A stretch of 64,000 nt of DNA from an uncultured beta proteobacterium (GCA_903938815.1 CAJAES010000009.1:1-64000), one strand, 5' to 3'. Counted from the first letter of the stretch, positions 9,655-18,479 are shown. Notes: generated from the sequence alone by a model not told the origin. Made by a program: numbers and translations.

Positions 9655-10587
9655 ATGTCGTTGATCCAGATCCTGATCCTTGCACTGGTGTTCGTCGTCG
9701 TGATGGCGACGGCCGCCGGTCTGATGCAGCTGGCGCGTCCTTCCGAGGAGCGGCGGCGCTTGCGCATGCTGGTCGGCGGCGGGCCCGAAGACGGCGAACG
9801 CGGCTCCGGCTGGCTGAAGACCCTGGCCGACCTCATGCGGCCGGTGAGCGAGCTGGCGACTCCGGAGGAGGGCTACGAGCAGTCGAACCTGAAGCTGCGT
9901 TTCGCGCATGCGGGGCTGCGCAACCCTTCGGCGCCGACGGCGTTCTTCGGCCTGAAGGCCGGCATGACGCTGTGCCTTCCCGTCATCGGGCTAGTGGTGA
10001 TGACGCTGTCGGGCAGCCAGCCCCGCAGCGGCAACCTGCTGCTGCTGGTCTTGCTGCTGCTGGCGGCCCTGGGCTACTACGCCCCGAACGTCGTTCTGGA
10101 CACCCTGGTCAAGCGGCGGCAACGCGAGATCTTCGAGAACTTCCCCGATGCGCTCGACCTGATGACGGTGTGCGTCGAGGCCGGCCTGGGCACCGAGGCG
10201 GCCATGATGCGCGTCTCCCGCGACCTGCAGGTCAAGAGCCCGGCCCTGGCCGACGAGATGCGGCTCGTGAACCTGGAACTGCGCGCAGGCAGCGACCGGG
10301 AACGCGCGCTGCGCAACCTGGCATTCCGCACCGGTGTCGACGAGATCGACAGCTTCGTCACGATGATCAGCCAGGCCGAGCGGTTCGGGACCAGCATCGC
10401 GACCTCGCTTCGCATCCAGTCGGACCTGCTGCGCACACGCCGCCGTCAACGGGCCGAGGAGGCCGCCGCCAAGATCGCGCTCAAGCTGCTCTTCCCGCTG
10501 ATCTTCTGCATCTTCCCCTCGCTGATGGTCGTCCTGATGGGGCCGGCCATGATCCAGGTGTACCGGGCCATGATGCCGGGCGGCTGA
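9655..10587 (+). CDS. tadC: TadC, type II secretion system F-family protein
   Basis: 'FPDALDLMTVCVEAGLGTEAAMMRVSRDL...SQAERFGTSIATSLRIQSDLLRTRRRQRAEEAAAKIALKLLFPLIFCIFPSLMVVLMGPA'. Confidence 0.94.
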   Translation: MSLIQILILALVFVVVMATAAGLMQLARPSEERRRLRMLVGGGPEDGERGSGWLKTLADLMRPVSELATPEEGYEQSNLKLRFAHAGLRNPSAPTAFFGLKAGMTLCLPVIGLVVMTLSGSQPRSGNLLLLVLLLLAALGYYAPNVVLDTLVKRRQREIFENFPDALDLMTVCVEAGLGTEAAMMRVSRDLQVKSPALADEMRLVNLELRAGSDRERALRNLAFRTGVDEIDSFVTMISQAERFGTSIATSLRIQSDLLRTRRRQRAEEAAAKIALKLLFPLIFCIFPSLMVVLMGPAMIQVYRAMMPGG

Positions 10588-10661
10588 CGGTGCGGCCCGG
10601 TGACTGTCGGGCGCCATCGCCTTCATGGTCGACCGCCTAGGGTCACCAGCCCATCAGCCCA

Positions 10662-11483
10662 TCAGCCCTGCAGCACCTCGGTGCCGACACCGCGGTAGCC
10701 GGTGAAGCGGCAGAACCTGTCGATCATGGGCTCGCCGCTGACCCTGAACTGCTGGCGCGAACCGTCGGTGCGCAGGCGGTTCACGATGAAGTCGAGGAAT
10801 GGCAGGCGCGCATCCATCTTCGTCTGCATGGCCTGGCGCCCGACGGCGTCCCAGGTCGAACCGGCGTCGGCTCCGGCTTCGGAGCCAGGCCCGGGGTTGC
10901 CTCGCCCCAGCATCTCCAGCACGGGGCCCGAGGCGCGGGTGACCGTGCCCTCGGCGTCCTGCTCCCAGTACCAGTCGGCGGCCAGTTCGGTCAGGTTCCG
11001 GAAGCGTGCCTCGCTCTCCTGCAATGCCGCCGTGCGCTCCTGCACGGCGCGCTCCAGGGCCAGGTTGTGGTCCTTCAGCTTCTCGTGCAGCAGGCGCACC
11101 TCGAGCATGTGGCGGATGCGGATCCTGACCTCCACCATGTCGAAGGGCTTGTTGATGAAATCCCGGGCGCCGGCCTGCAGAGCCCGCAGCCTGTGGCCTG
11201 GTTGTGCGGTCAATGCGATCACGGGCAGCACACCGTCGGGGTCATCGGCGCGCAGCGCGTCCAGCACCCCGAAGCCGTCCAGGACCGGCATCTGAAGGTC
11301 CAGCAGGATCAGGTCGTAGTGGTGCTCGCGGTGCAGTGCGCGGACCTGCTCCGGGTCGGTCGTGGAGCTCACGTTCAGGTAGCCCGCATCGCCCAGCAGG
11401 CGTTCGAGCAGGTGCACATGAGCAGGCTGGTCATCGACGATCAGGACCTTGCCCTTCAGCAGGTCGGTTTCGCTCAACATCAT
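10662..11483 (-). CDS. Response regulator with C-terminal PAS domain (REC-PAS)
   Basis: 'KVLIVDDQPAHVHLLERLLG...YDLILLDLQMPVLDGFGVL...VIALTAQ...INKPFD' then PAS 'SEARFRNLTELAADWYWEQDAEGTVTRASG'. Start at 11483 (MM), not 12290. Confidence 0.9.
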   Translation of the reverse strand: MMLSETDLLKGKVLIVDDQPAHVHLLERLLGDAGYLNVSSTTDPEQVRALHREHHYDLILLDLQMPVLDGFGVLDALRADDPDGVLPVIALTAQPGHRLRALQAGARDFINKPFDMVEVRIRIRHMLEVRLLHEKLKDHNLALERAVQERTAALQESEARFRNLTELAADWYWEQDAEGTVTRASGPVLEMLGRGNPGPGSEAGADAGSTWDAVGRQAMQTKMDARLPFLDFIVNRLRTDGSRQQFRVSGEPMIDRFCRFTGYRGVGTEVLQG

Positions 11484-13444
11484 TTGATCTCCTTGGCGGT
11501 GGCGCGCAGGCCACTCGAGTGGGTTCTTTGAAATGCCAGTTCGAGCGCGCGACCGAGCACTTCGCTGTGAACCGGCTGTGCAAGGTAGTCGAAGCAGCCA
11601 GCCGCCAGGCCGGCCTCGATGTCGTGCGCCACGGCTTCGGTTCCCAACGCGATGACCGGGATGTGCGCGGTGGCGGGGTTCTGTGCCAGCCGCTGCATCG
11701 CCTGCACGGCGCCCGGGTCCAGCAGCGGGACACCCATCAGGATCGCATCCGGGCGCGCCATCCGCGCGGTCTCGATGCCGCTGCGGAGGTCGCGCGCCCT
11801 CAGCAGGCAGACGTCGGACCACCTGGCCACCAGTTCCTCTACGCGTTGAAGGCGCGTGGCGTCGTTCTCGATGCACAGCACCGTGTGCGCAGGCAGGCCG
11901 CGCTCCGGGGTCGCCGGCGCCGCGTCCAGCTCGAACCAGAAGCAACTGCCCACGCCGACGGTGCTGTCGACGCCGATGCTCCCGCCCATCAGTTCGACCA
12001 GCCGCTTGCAGATCACCAGGCCGATGCCGGTGCCCGGCGCACCGCCGGATTCCTGCCCGAGCCGGTTGAAGGGCTCGAAGAGCTGCGCCAGCTGCGCCGC
12101 CGACAGCCCGTGGCCGGTGTCCCCCACGCTCACGCGCAGGCGCTGTCCCGGTGCCGTGGTGCAGCGCAAGTCGATGCGGCCGGGGCTCCGGTTGTACTTG
12201 ATGGCGTTGGTCAGAAGGTTCAGCAGCACCTGCTTGGTCCGCGTGGCGTCGGCGAGCACCAGGCAGGGTTGCGCGAAGGTCGGGAAGCACAACTCGATGC
12301 CCGCCGCCTGCGCCTGCGGCTCGATCATGGCCCGGCAGTCATCCAGCAACGCGTTCAGCGGCACCCACTGCGACGACAGCGCCAGCTTGCCGGACTCGAT
12401 GGCGGACAGGTCGAGGATTTCGTTGATCAGGCCCAGCAGGTACCAGCCGGCGTGCAGGATCTGCTGAACGCTGTCCTGCTGCGCCGGGGTGGGTGCGGGT
12501 GTGCCCGCCTCGATCAGTTGCGTGAAGCCGAGCATCGCGCTCAGCGGCGAGCGCAGTTCATGGCTCATGCCGAGAAGAAAGTCCGACTTGGCACGGTTCG
12601 CCTTGTCGGCCTCGGCCTTGGCGGCGATCAACGCCAGCTCGGTCTGCTTGCGCTCGGTGATGTCGGTGAACAGCACGGCCACCTGGTGCGCCTGCGCGGC
12701 GCCCAGGCGGAATGCATAGACGTCGAACCAGCGCTCCAACGACTCGGCGCGCTGCTGCAGCCGCACCGGCGTGCCCGTCATGGACACTGCGCTGTAGGCC
12801 TCGAGCCAGTAAGGCTCGGCACCGGGCATCAGGTCACGGAGGGTGCGTCCCTCGACATGGCTGAAGCCGGTCTGCCTGGCGAAGGCGGGGTTGACCTGCA
12901 GATAGCGCGCGTCGACCGCGGTCTCCTGTTCGTCGAACACCATCTCGATGACGGCAAAGCCTGCATCGATCGAGTTGAAGAGCGCACGGTAGTGTTCCTC
13001 GGACGCCCGCAGCGCGGCTTCGGCGCTACGCCGGTGGTCCATCATCGCGAAGCGTTCCACGGCGTTCTCGACCGCCCGCGTTAGGCTTTCGGCGCTGGTC
13101 CAACTCTTTCCGATGTAGTCCTGTGCGCCTGCGCCCAGCAGCTTCAGCCCATCAGCGCTCGCGGTGCCAGTGATCACGACGACCGGGCATGGCGCCATGT
13201 CGGAACCCTGGCACAGGGCGGCCAGCACCTCGGGCGCGTCCATGTCGGGCAGATCGTGGTCGAGCAGCACGCAGTCGACAGGGCCATGCGTGCGTTCGAT
13301 CACCTGGCGAATGCCGTCTGCGCCGAGTTCAGCCTCGCTGAAGCGGTAGCCTCGGCTGCCGCCGCGCAGCAGCATCTGGCGCAGGTCGGCGCGGTCGTCC
13401 ACGCTGTCCTCGATCAGCAGGATGTGCCAGAGAGGTCTTGCCAT
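11480..13444 (-). CDS. Hybrid sensor histidine kinase (REC-PAS-HisKA-HATPase-pseudoREC)
   Basis: N-terminal REC, PAS, 'SHELRSPLSAMLGF' H-box, HATPase 'GTGIGLVICKRLVELMGG', C-terminal degenerate receiver. Confidence 0.92.
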   Translation of the reverse strand: MARPLWHILLIEDSVDDRADLRQMLLRGGSRGYRFSEAELGADGIRQVIERTHGPVDCVLLDHDLPDMDAPEVLAALCQGSDMAPCPVVVITGTASADGLKLLGAGAQDYIGKSWTSAESLTRAVENAVERFAMMDHRRSAEAALRASEEHYRALFNSIDAGFAVIEMVFDEQETAVDARYLQVNPAFARQTGFSHVEGRTLRDLMPGAEPYWLEAYSAVSMTGTPVRLQQRAESLERWFDVYAFRLGAAQAHQVAVLFTDITERKQTELALIAAKAEADKANRAKSDFLLGMSHELRSPLSAMLGFTQLIEAGTPAPTPAQQDSVQQILHAGWYLLGLINEILDLSAIESGKLALSSQWVPLNALLDDCRAMIEPQAQAAGIELCFPTFAQPCLVLADATRTKQVLLNLLTNAIKYNRSPGRIDLRCTTAPGQRLRVSVGDTGHGLSAAQLAQLFEPFNRLGQESGGAPGTGIGLVICKRLVELMGGSIGVDSTVGVGSCFWFELDAAPATPERGLPAHTVLCIENDATRLQRVEELVARWSDVCLLRARDLRSGIETARMARPDAILMGVPLLDPGAVQAMQRLAQNPATAHIPVIALGTEAVAHDIEAGLAAGCFDYLAQPVHSEVLGRALELAFQRTHSSGLRATAKEIK

Positions 13445-13448
13445 AGGG

Positions 13449-13474
13449 TCTCGGTGGGTTGTCTCGGTGGGTTG
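13449..13474. repeat. Tandem 13-bp duplication (TCTCGGTGGGTTG x2) in short intergenic gap
   Basis: Direct reading of tctcggtgggttgtctcggtgggttg. Confidence 0.75.
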
Positions 13475-13476
13475 GT

Positions 13477-13899
13477 TCAGGCCGGCAGCACGACGCTGCC
13501 GAGCCAGTAGGCGAAGATCTGCTGCAGCACCTGCAGGTGCACCGCGTGGTCCACAGGCTTGACGTGATATGCGTTCGCACCCTGGTGGTAGCAGAACTGC
13601 AGGTCGCGGGGGTTGGCCGAGGCGCTCAGCACCACCACGGGCAGCGTCTCCAGCGCGGGGTCGCTGCGGATCTCGCGCAGCGCTTCACGGCCGTCGTCGC
13701 CGGGCGTGTTCAGGTCCATCAGAACCAGTGCCGGCAGCGCATCGCGGCGGCGCGCCGCGCCGCGCAACAGGTGCAGGCATTCCTCCCCGGTGCCGGCACG
13801 GACGATCTGACGTGTCACGCCGCCGCGCCGCGCGGCGTCCTGGACGGTCTCGAAGTCCTCGTCCGAATCCTCGACGACCAGAATGTGCCGCTCGCGCAT
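13477..13899 (-). CDS. Rcp1-like single-domain response regulator (phytochrome-associated)
   Basis: 'RHILVVEDSDEDFETVQDAARRG...LVLMDLNTPGDDGREALREIRSDP...VVVLSASANPRDLQFCYHQGANAYHVKPVDH'; 2-nt spacing from phytochrome gene. ORF-track frame 13477..15090 is mostly spurious. Confidence 0.9.
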   Translation of the reverse strand: MRERHILVVEDSDEDFETVQDAARRGGVTRQIVRAGTGEECLHLLRGAARRRDALPALVLMDLNTPGDDGREALREIRSDPALETLPVVVLSASANPRDLQFCYHQGANAYHVKPVDHAVHLQVLQQIFAYWLGSVVLPA

Positions 13900-13901
13900 G
13901 T

Positions 13902-16253
13902 CTAGGCGCTCGCCGGCACGCCCGGCAGGGTGAAGAAGAAGGTGGTGCCGACGCCCAGTTCCGAGTCGAGCCAGACGCGCCCGCCGTGGCGTTGCACCAG
14001 CTTCTGCACGATGGTCAGGCCGGCACCCACGCCGCCGCCGTAGTCGTCGCGGCCGTGCATGCGCTTGAACATGCGAAACACCTGCTCGTAGTGGCGACGG
14101 TCGATGCCGATGCCGTCGTCCCGGACGTAGAAGATGGCCTGCCCGGCGCTCTCGGCGGGGGCGCTTGGGCACGCGGCCGGCTCGTCCGCGGCCAGGTAGC
14201 CCACGACGATGCTCGCATCGAGGTGCCGCTTGTACTTCATCGCATTGGCCAGCAGGTTGCTGTAGATCTCGCGCACGCGCACGGGGTCGCACTGCAGGTT
14301 CGGAAGGCGGCGCGGTATGGCGATGTTGCAACGGCTCTCGTGCCGGCGCGCGCCGATCATCTCCAGCGCCTCCTCGACCACCGCGTTGAGGTCGGTGTCC
14401 TCGAATTCCAGTTCCATGCGGCCCACGCGCGAGAAGTGCAGCAGCGAGTCGAGCAGGCTGTCCATGCGTACCGTCAGGCGCATCAGGTTCTCGACACGCC
14501 TGCGGTTCTCGCCGTCGATGGCCTCGGCGGCTTCCAGCAACTGGTGCGCGTAGCGGTGGATGCCGCGCAACGGCTCCTTCAGGTCGTGCGAGGCCACATA
14601 GGCGAAGGCGTCGAGTTCCTCGTTGCTTCGCGTCAGGTCGGCGTTCAGGTCGGCCAGCCTCTCGGCGCGGGTGATGACCAGTTCCAGCACCAGCGTCCGC
14701 AGGCGCAGCGCGGCGTCGATCTCGACGCTGATCCACGGCAGCGACCGGCCGCGCACCGATTCGGTGAACAGCTCGAACGATGCGCGCGGGCTGAGCCGTC
14801 TGCCCTGAGCGCCCGGGGCAGTCGGCTCGTCCCGCGGGTTGCCGGCCCAGCGCACCGTGCTCATCGTCTGGGGTCGAAACCAGACCATCAGCCCGCGCCG
14901 CTGGCGCGACAGCCCGACCGCGAGCACGCCGCTGGCGATGTCCTCCAGCCCGATGGCAGCGGGGAACACGTGCGCCAGCGCGTCGGTCGCGAAGACAGGC
15001 CGTGTCGCCGAATCGAGCTCGGGCTGCTCGTACAGCCAGGCCGCAAGCGCATCGAGCTGCGCCACGTCGGGCACGCGGCCCACGCACCACCAGCGGTTCA
15101 GGTGGTAGAGCGCCGCGCCGCCGGCATCGATGGCATCGAGCAGCGACGGCTGGTGCGCGGTCAGGGCCAGCAGGTCCCCTTCGCGCGCCGAACGCGCCAC
15201 GAGCCTCTGGTGCACGTCCTCCAGCTTCAGCCGGTAGGCCAGTTGTTCGGCGTGTTCGGCCGACTTCAGCTGCAGCGAAGTCACCTGGGCCAGCAACTCG
15301 CAGGCTGCGCGCACCTGATAGGGAAAATGGGTCGCCGTGTCGTGGTGGCAGGCGATGAGGCCCCAGAGTTCGCCGTCGCGCAGGATGGGCATCGTCAGCG
15401 ATGCGGCCACGCCCATGTTGGCCAGGTACTCGGTGTACATGACCGAGGCACCGCGCAGCGCGCAGTGCGTCATGTCCAGCGCCCGGCCGTCGTCGGGGTT
15501 GGCCAGCGGCAGCATCTCCACCAGCGGGGCGGCGGCATCGGGCAGCGGGCGGATCCAGATCCGCTTGAAGATCTCGCGCGCCGGCAGCGGGATGTCCTCC
15601 GCCGGGTAGTGCAGGCCCAGCCAGGGCGCCAGCCCATCGCGCCGGCTCTCGGCGATGACTTCGCCATGGTGATCGGCGTGGAAGCGATAGACCATGACAC
15701 GGTCCAGTCCGGTGATGGCACGCACCTCCTGCGTCACGTGCTGGCAGAAGCCGCGCACGCTGGGGGTGGCCTGCAGGCGGCTGACCGCCGACTTCACCAG
15801 CACGAAGAAGTCGCCGTCGTTGTGCTGGCCGCCCCGGCCGGTGGCTTCGAACTCCAGCACGGCCACACCGCCGCTGATGTGCACGCAGACGTCGAGCGGC
15901 ACGGCGCCCGCGCGAGCCGGCAGTGTCAGGGCATAGGTCGCCCCGCGATCCAGGGTCTCGCGCTCGAGCATCTCGTGCAGGCGCGCCTCGCCCACGGCCC
16001 CCACCACGCGGCTTGCCGGCTGCCCCAGCAACTGCGCGGCAGGCTCGCCCAGGATCTGCAGGGTGTTCTCGCTGGCCTGGAGGATGCGCAGGTCGCCCAG
16101 GCGCAGCACCAGCAGCGCGCCGTGCGCCTGGATGCAGCCCGGTGTCTGCACGGGTTCGCTGTCGCAGGTGGCCAGCGTCGTGCCATGGCGCTTGGTGCTG
16201 TAGGGGCCCGGTCCCCAGGTCGGGGTCGAGTCAGCGGTGGCTCGGGAGTTCAT
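13902..16253 (-). CDS. Bacteriophytochrome (PAS-GAF-PHY-HisKA-HATPase)
   Basis: N-terminal 'TCDSEPVQTPGCIQAHGALLVL' (biliverdin Cys region), 'HYPAEDIPLPAREIF', 'LWGLIACHHDT', PHY tongue 'SPRASFELF', H-box 'ASHDLKEPLRG'. Start CAT at 16251-16253 (MNSRAT) preferred. Confidence 0.93.
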   Translation of the reverse strand: MNSRATADSTPTWGPGPYSTKRHGTTLATCDSEPVQTPGCIQAHGALLVLRLGDLRILQASENTLQILGEPAAQLLGQPASRVVGAVGEARLHEMLERETLDRGATYALTLPARAGAVPLDVCVHISGGVAVLEFEATGRGGQHNDGDFFVLVKSAVSRLQATPSVRGFCQHVTQEVRAITGLDRVMVYRFHADHHGEVIAESRRDGLAPWLGLHYPAEDIPLPAREIFKRIWIRPLPDAAAPLVEMLPLANPDDGRALDMTHCALRGASVMYTEYLANMGVAASLTMPILRDGELWGLIACHHDTATHFPYQVRAACELLAQVTSLQLKSAEHAEQLAYRLKLEDVHQRLVARSAREGDLLALTAHQPSLLDAIDAGGAALYHLNRWWCVGRVPDVAQLDALAAWLYEQPELDSATRPVFATDALAHVFPAAIGLEDIASGVLAVGLSRQRRGLMVWFRPQTMSTVRWAGNPRDEPTAPGAQGRRLSPRASFELFTESVRGRSLPWISVEIDAALRLRTLVLELVITRAERLADLNADLTRSNEELDAFAYVASHDLKEPLRGIHRYAHQLLEAAEAIDGENRRRVENLMRLTVRMDSLLDSLLHFSRVGRMELEFEDTDLNAVVEEALEMIGARRHESRCNIAIPRRLPNLQCDPVRVREIYSNLLANAMKYKRHLDASIVVGYLAADEPAACPSAPAESAGQAIFYVRDDGIGIDRRHYEQVFRMFKRMHGRDDYGGGVGAGLTIVQKLVQRHGGRVWLDSELGVGTTFFFTLPGVPASA

Positions 16254-16698
16254 CGTGCAGGGTGCTCTGGTGTTGTTTCGGGTAGCGCCCACGGTCTGGC
16301 GTCCCGGAGATCTCGGCGGTGCGCGGGCTGTCGTTTTCCCCCGCACCTGTTGCGAGCGCGAAGGGGCCCGGGGGCAAGCACGTCGCCATGCGTCCCGCTT
16401 CCCGGCTTGAAAGCGGCGAGCACTTCTCTCACGCAGCGCAGCAAGCAGAGGCGGCTTGCGCCAGGCGCGGCGTCATGACGTTCGCGGCACCGCCCAGGTG
16501 CCGGCGCAAGCGGACACGGAGGCGGAAACGGAGGCAGTCTGGGTACGGGGAACGGTGGGCGATCGCATGGGACCCGCAACATCCCTTGCCGCCAAAAACG
16601 GGTCTGTGCGGCGCCGCACATAAGCCCTTGCAGTCAGGGAATATCCCTGGTGTGGGGCGAAGGGGCAGGGGAGGGTTTCCGAGCGAATGCTGATGGTT

Positions 16699-16719
16699 CT
16701 GACCGGTCTTGCCGGTCAG
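16699..16719. other. Perfect inverted repeat CTGACCGG-TCTTG-CCGGTCAG in long intergenic region
   Basis: 8-bp arms, 5-nt loop, upstream of phytochrome operon; no adjacent T-tract. Confidence 0.5.
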
Positions 16720-16940
16720 GCTGGCGGAGGGAGCAGACGAGCTGTCCACGATGCTGCAGGGCGCTGCGGTCCACGGGGCCTGAGTCTGCGGTCGGCGCAG
16801 GCCGATCCTGACGTGCAAACGGCGCCTTGGGGCGCCGTGTCTGCCAGAGCCTGGCGTAACGGAACTCGGCTGCGCCAGGAGGCCGGCCAAAGCCGCTCGG
16901 CCCACCGGCTTCCGGACGGGCCGGAAGCCCCAGCGTCGGC

Positions 16941-17654
16941 TCAGCCCTGAACCGTGGGCGCTTGCTGCGACAGCCGGCGTGCGTGGCGCATGATCAGGCC
17001 GCCACCCATCAGCCAGAGCGCCCAGACATGAGGTTCGGGCACGGCCTGCAGTACCTCGACCTGCAGCGACAAGGCACCGAACTGCTGCGTGTCTGTGTAG
17101 TAATCGGAGTATTGCGGATATTCGAGGACCCAGCTGTCGCAGACCAGGTCGTAGCCGCCTTCGTCAGGGTTGTTGTTGTAGCAGCTGCGCGAAGCCAGCT
17201 CGGCACCCTGCTGGATGTCGTGCAGCACCGTCCAGTCGCCGCTGACCATGACGTCGAACTGGCCCGCCTGCGGGAACAGAACCGAGAACGACCAGCTGCC
17301 GGAATGCCCGCCGCCAGCCGCGAGGTTGGGCGCGTCGATGAAGGACTCACCGCCTGCCTGGAGCGAGATCGATTGCAGAGTCTCGTACTGGAAGTCATAC
17401 CAGTTGAGCACCCAGGTCTGGTAGCCCTCGGCGGGTGCAGGCTCGTTCAGGTCGCTGCCACCGTTCTGGTAGACGCTGGTGCTGACGCTGTAGTCGACGG
17501 TGAACGTGACCGTGTCGCCGGCCACGACCTGGAGCGAACTGGCACTGAAACTGCCGATCCCGCCTGTGGCAGCATTCGCTGCAGGCAGCGTGAGAAGCGC
17601 CGTCGCCGAAAAGGCCAGGGCAGCCAGGGCACGATGAAGCGGTTGCTGTGGCAC
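16941..17654 (-). CDS. Secreted protein with PEP-CTERM-like C-terminal sorting signal
   Basis: Signal peptide (ALAALAFSATALLTLPAANAAT) and C-terminal 'VPEPHVWALWLMGGGLIMRHARRLSQQ'. Confidence 0.8.
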   Translation of the reverse strand: MPQQPLHRALAALAFSATALLTLPAANAATGGIGSFSASSLQVVAGDTVTFTVDYSVSTSVYQNGGSDLNEPAPAEGYQTWVLNWYDFQYETLQSISLQAGGESFIDAPNLAAGGGHSGSWSFSVLFPQAGQFDVMVSGDWTVLHDIQQGAELASRSCYNNNPDEGGYDLVCDSWVLEYPQYSDYYTDTQQFGALSLQVEVLQAVPEPHVWALWLMGGGLIMRHARRLSQQAPTVQG

Positions 17655-17884
17655 GGTGGTCTCCTGTTCTGGGTGGCGGAGTCAGGCACCGCCTGAGCCC
17701 AGCCTAGTTCAGCCGCGACCGCCCGTCCATCCCACATCCAAGGCTGACCGGCGCCTTGGGCATCATCCCCGTGTAGTCCGGCCATGTCTCGCCGCGCTCG
17801 ACAACTCGCGCGACCGCCCCAAGGCAGCACCTGCTGCCGGGATGTCGAACATGAGGGAGAAATTGGGTGAGAACCGTGGGCGGG

Positions 17885-17908
17885 AAAAAAACGACGGCCC
17901 TAAGGCCG
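17885..17908 (-). terminator. Rho-independent terminator downstream of tRNA-Ser
   Basis: Minus strand: CGGCC-TTAG-GGCCG followed by TCG then 7 T. Confidence 0.7.
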
Positions 17909-17925
17909 CATGTTTCCCGGGTCAG

Positions 17926-18016
17926 TGGCGGAGGGAGCGGGATTCGAACCCGCGGGGGGCTGTTAACCCCCACACGCTTTCCAGGCGTGCGACTTAAACC
18001 GCTCATCCATCCCTCC
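17926..18016 (-). tRNA. tRNA-Ser (anticodon GGA)
   Basis: Minus strand GGAGGGATGGATGAGCGGTTTAAGTCGCACGCCTGGAAAGCGTGTGGGGGTTAACAGCCCCCCGCGGGTTCGAATCCCGCTCCCTCCGCCA; 7-bp acceptor stem, long variable arm, TTCGAAT T-loop, encoded CCA. Confidence 0.95.
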
Positions 18017-18095
18017 GCAGAGACGGGGCCAGAGTGTAGCCCAGGCCAGCGTGCCCGGCGTGCCCGGCGTGCACGCGGTGCGTGCCCTGTGCGAA

Positions 18096-18479
18096 TCAGC
18101 GCGGATCGGACTGCCACGCGGCCGCGCGCAGCCAGTCGAGCATCACGAAATCGAGGGCGCGCTGGTGGGTGCACTCCAGCACCACGGGGGGCGCGCAGCC
18201 TGCCTCGTAGGCCTCTTTCCAGCGCAGGGCGCACACGCACCAGCGGTCGCCAGGCTTGAGGCCGTGGAAGCGATGCTCGGGGCGCGCCGTGATGAGGTCG
18301 TTGCCGCGCTCCATCTGGAAGTTCAGGAACTCCACCGTCATCCGGGCGCAGACCACGTGGCTGCCGTGATCCTGCTCGTCGGTGTGGCAGCAGCCGTCGC
18401 GGTACCAGCCCGTCAGGGGGTCGTAGGAGCAGGGCAGCAACTGGCCACCGAGCACGTTGCGGGCGTTCTCCCGGCTCAT
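18096..18479 (-). CDS. DUF2237 family protein
   Basis: 'ARNVLGGQLLPCSYDPLTGWYRDGCCHTDEQDHGSHVVCARMTVEFLNF...LKPGDRWCVCALRWKEAYEAG.APPVVLE'. Confidence 0.85.
   Translation of the reverse strand: MSRENARNVLGGQLLPCSYDPLTGWYRDGCCHTDEQDHGSHVVCARMTVEFLNFQMERGNDLITARPEHRFHGLKPGDRWCVCALRWKEAYEAGCAPPVVLECTHQRALDFVMLDWLRAAAWQSDPR

Noticed and set aside
11204-13084. 626-aa plus-strand ORF opposite the hybrid kinase
   Set aside because: Antisense shadow frame of a clear histidine kinase.
13569-16478. 969-aa plus-strand ORF opposite the bacteriophytochrome
   Set aside because: Composition (His/Arg/Gln/Ala-rich) and lack of any domain indicate a high-GC antisense shadow frame of a clear phytochrome gene.
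17926-18016. tRNA-Ser as an integration site for a genomic island
   Set aside because: No integrase, no second copy of the tRNA 3' end seen, and flanking genes look like core chromosome.
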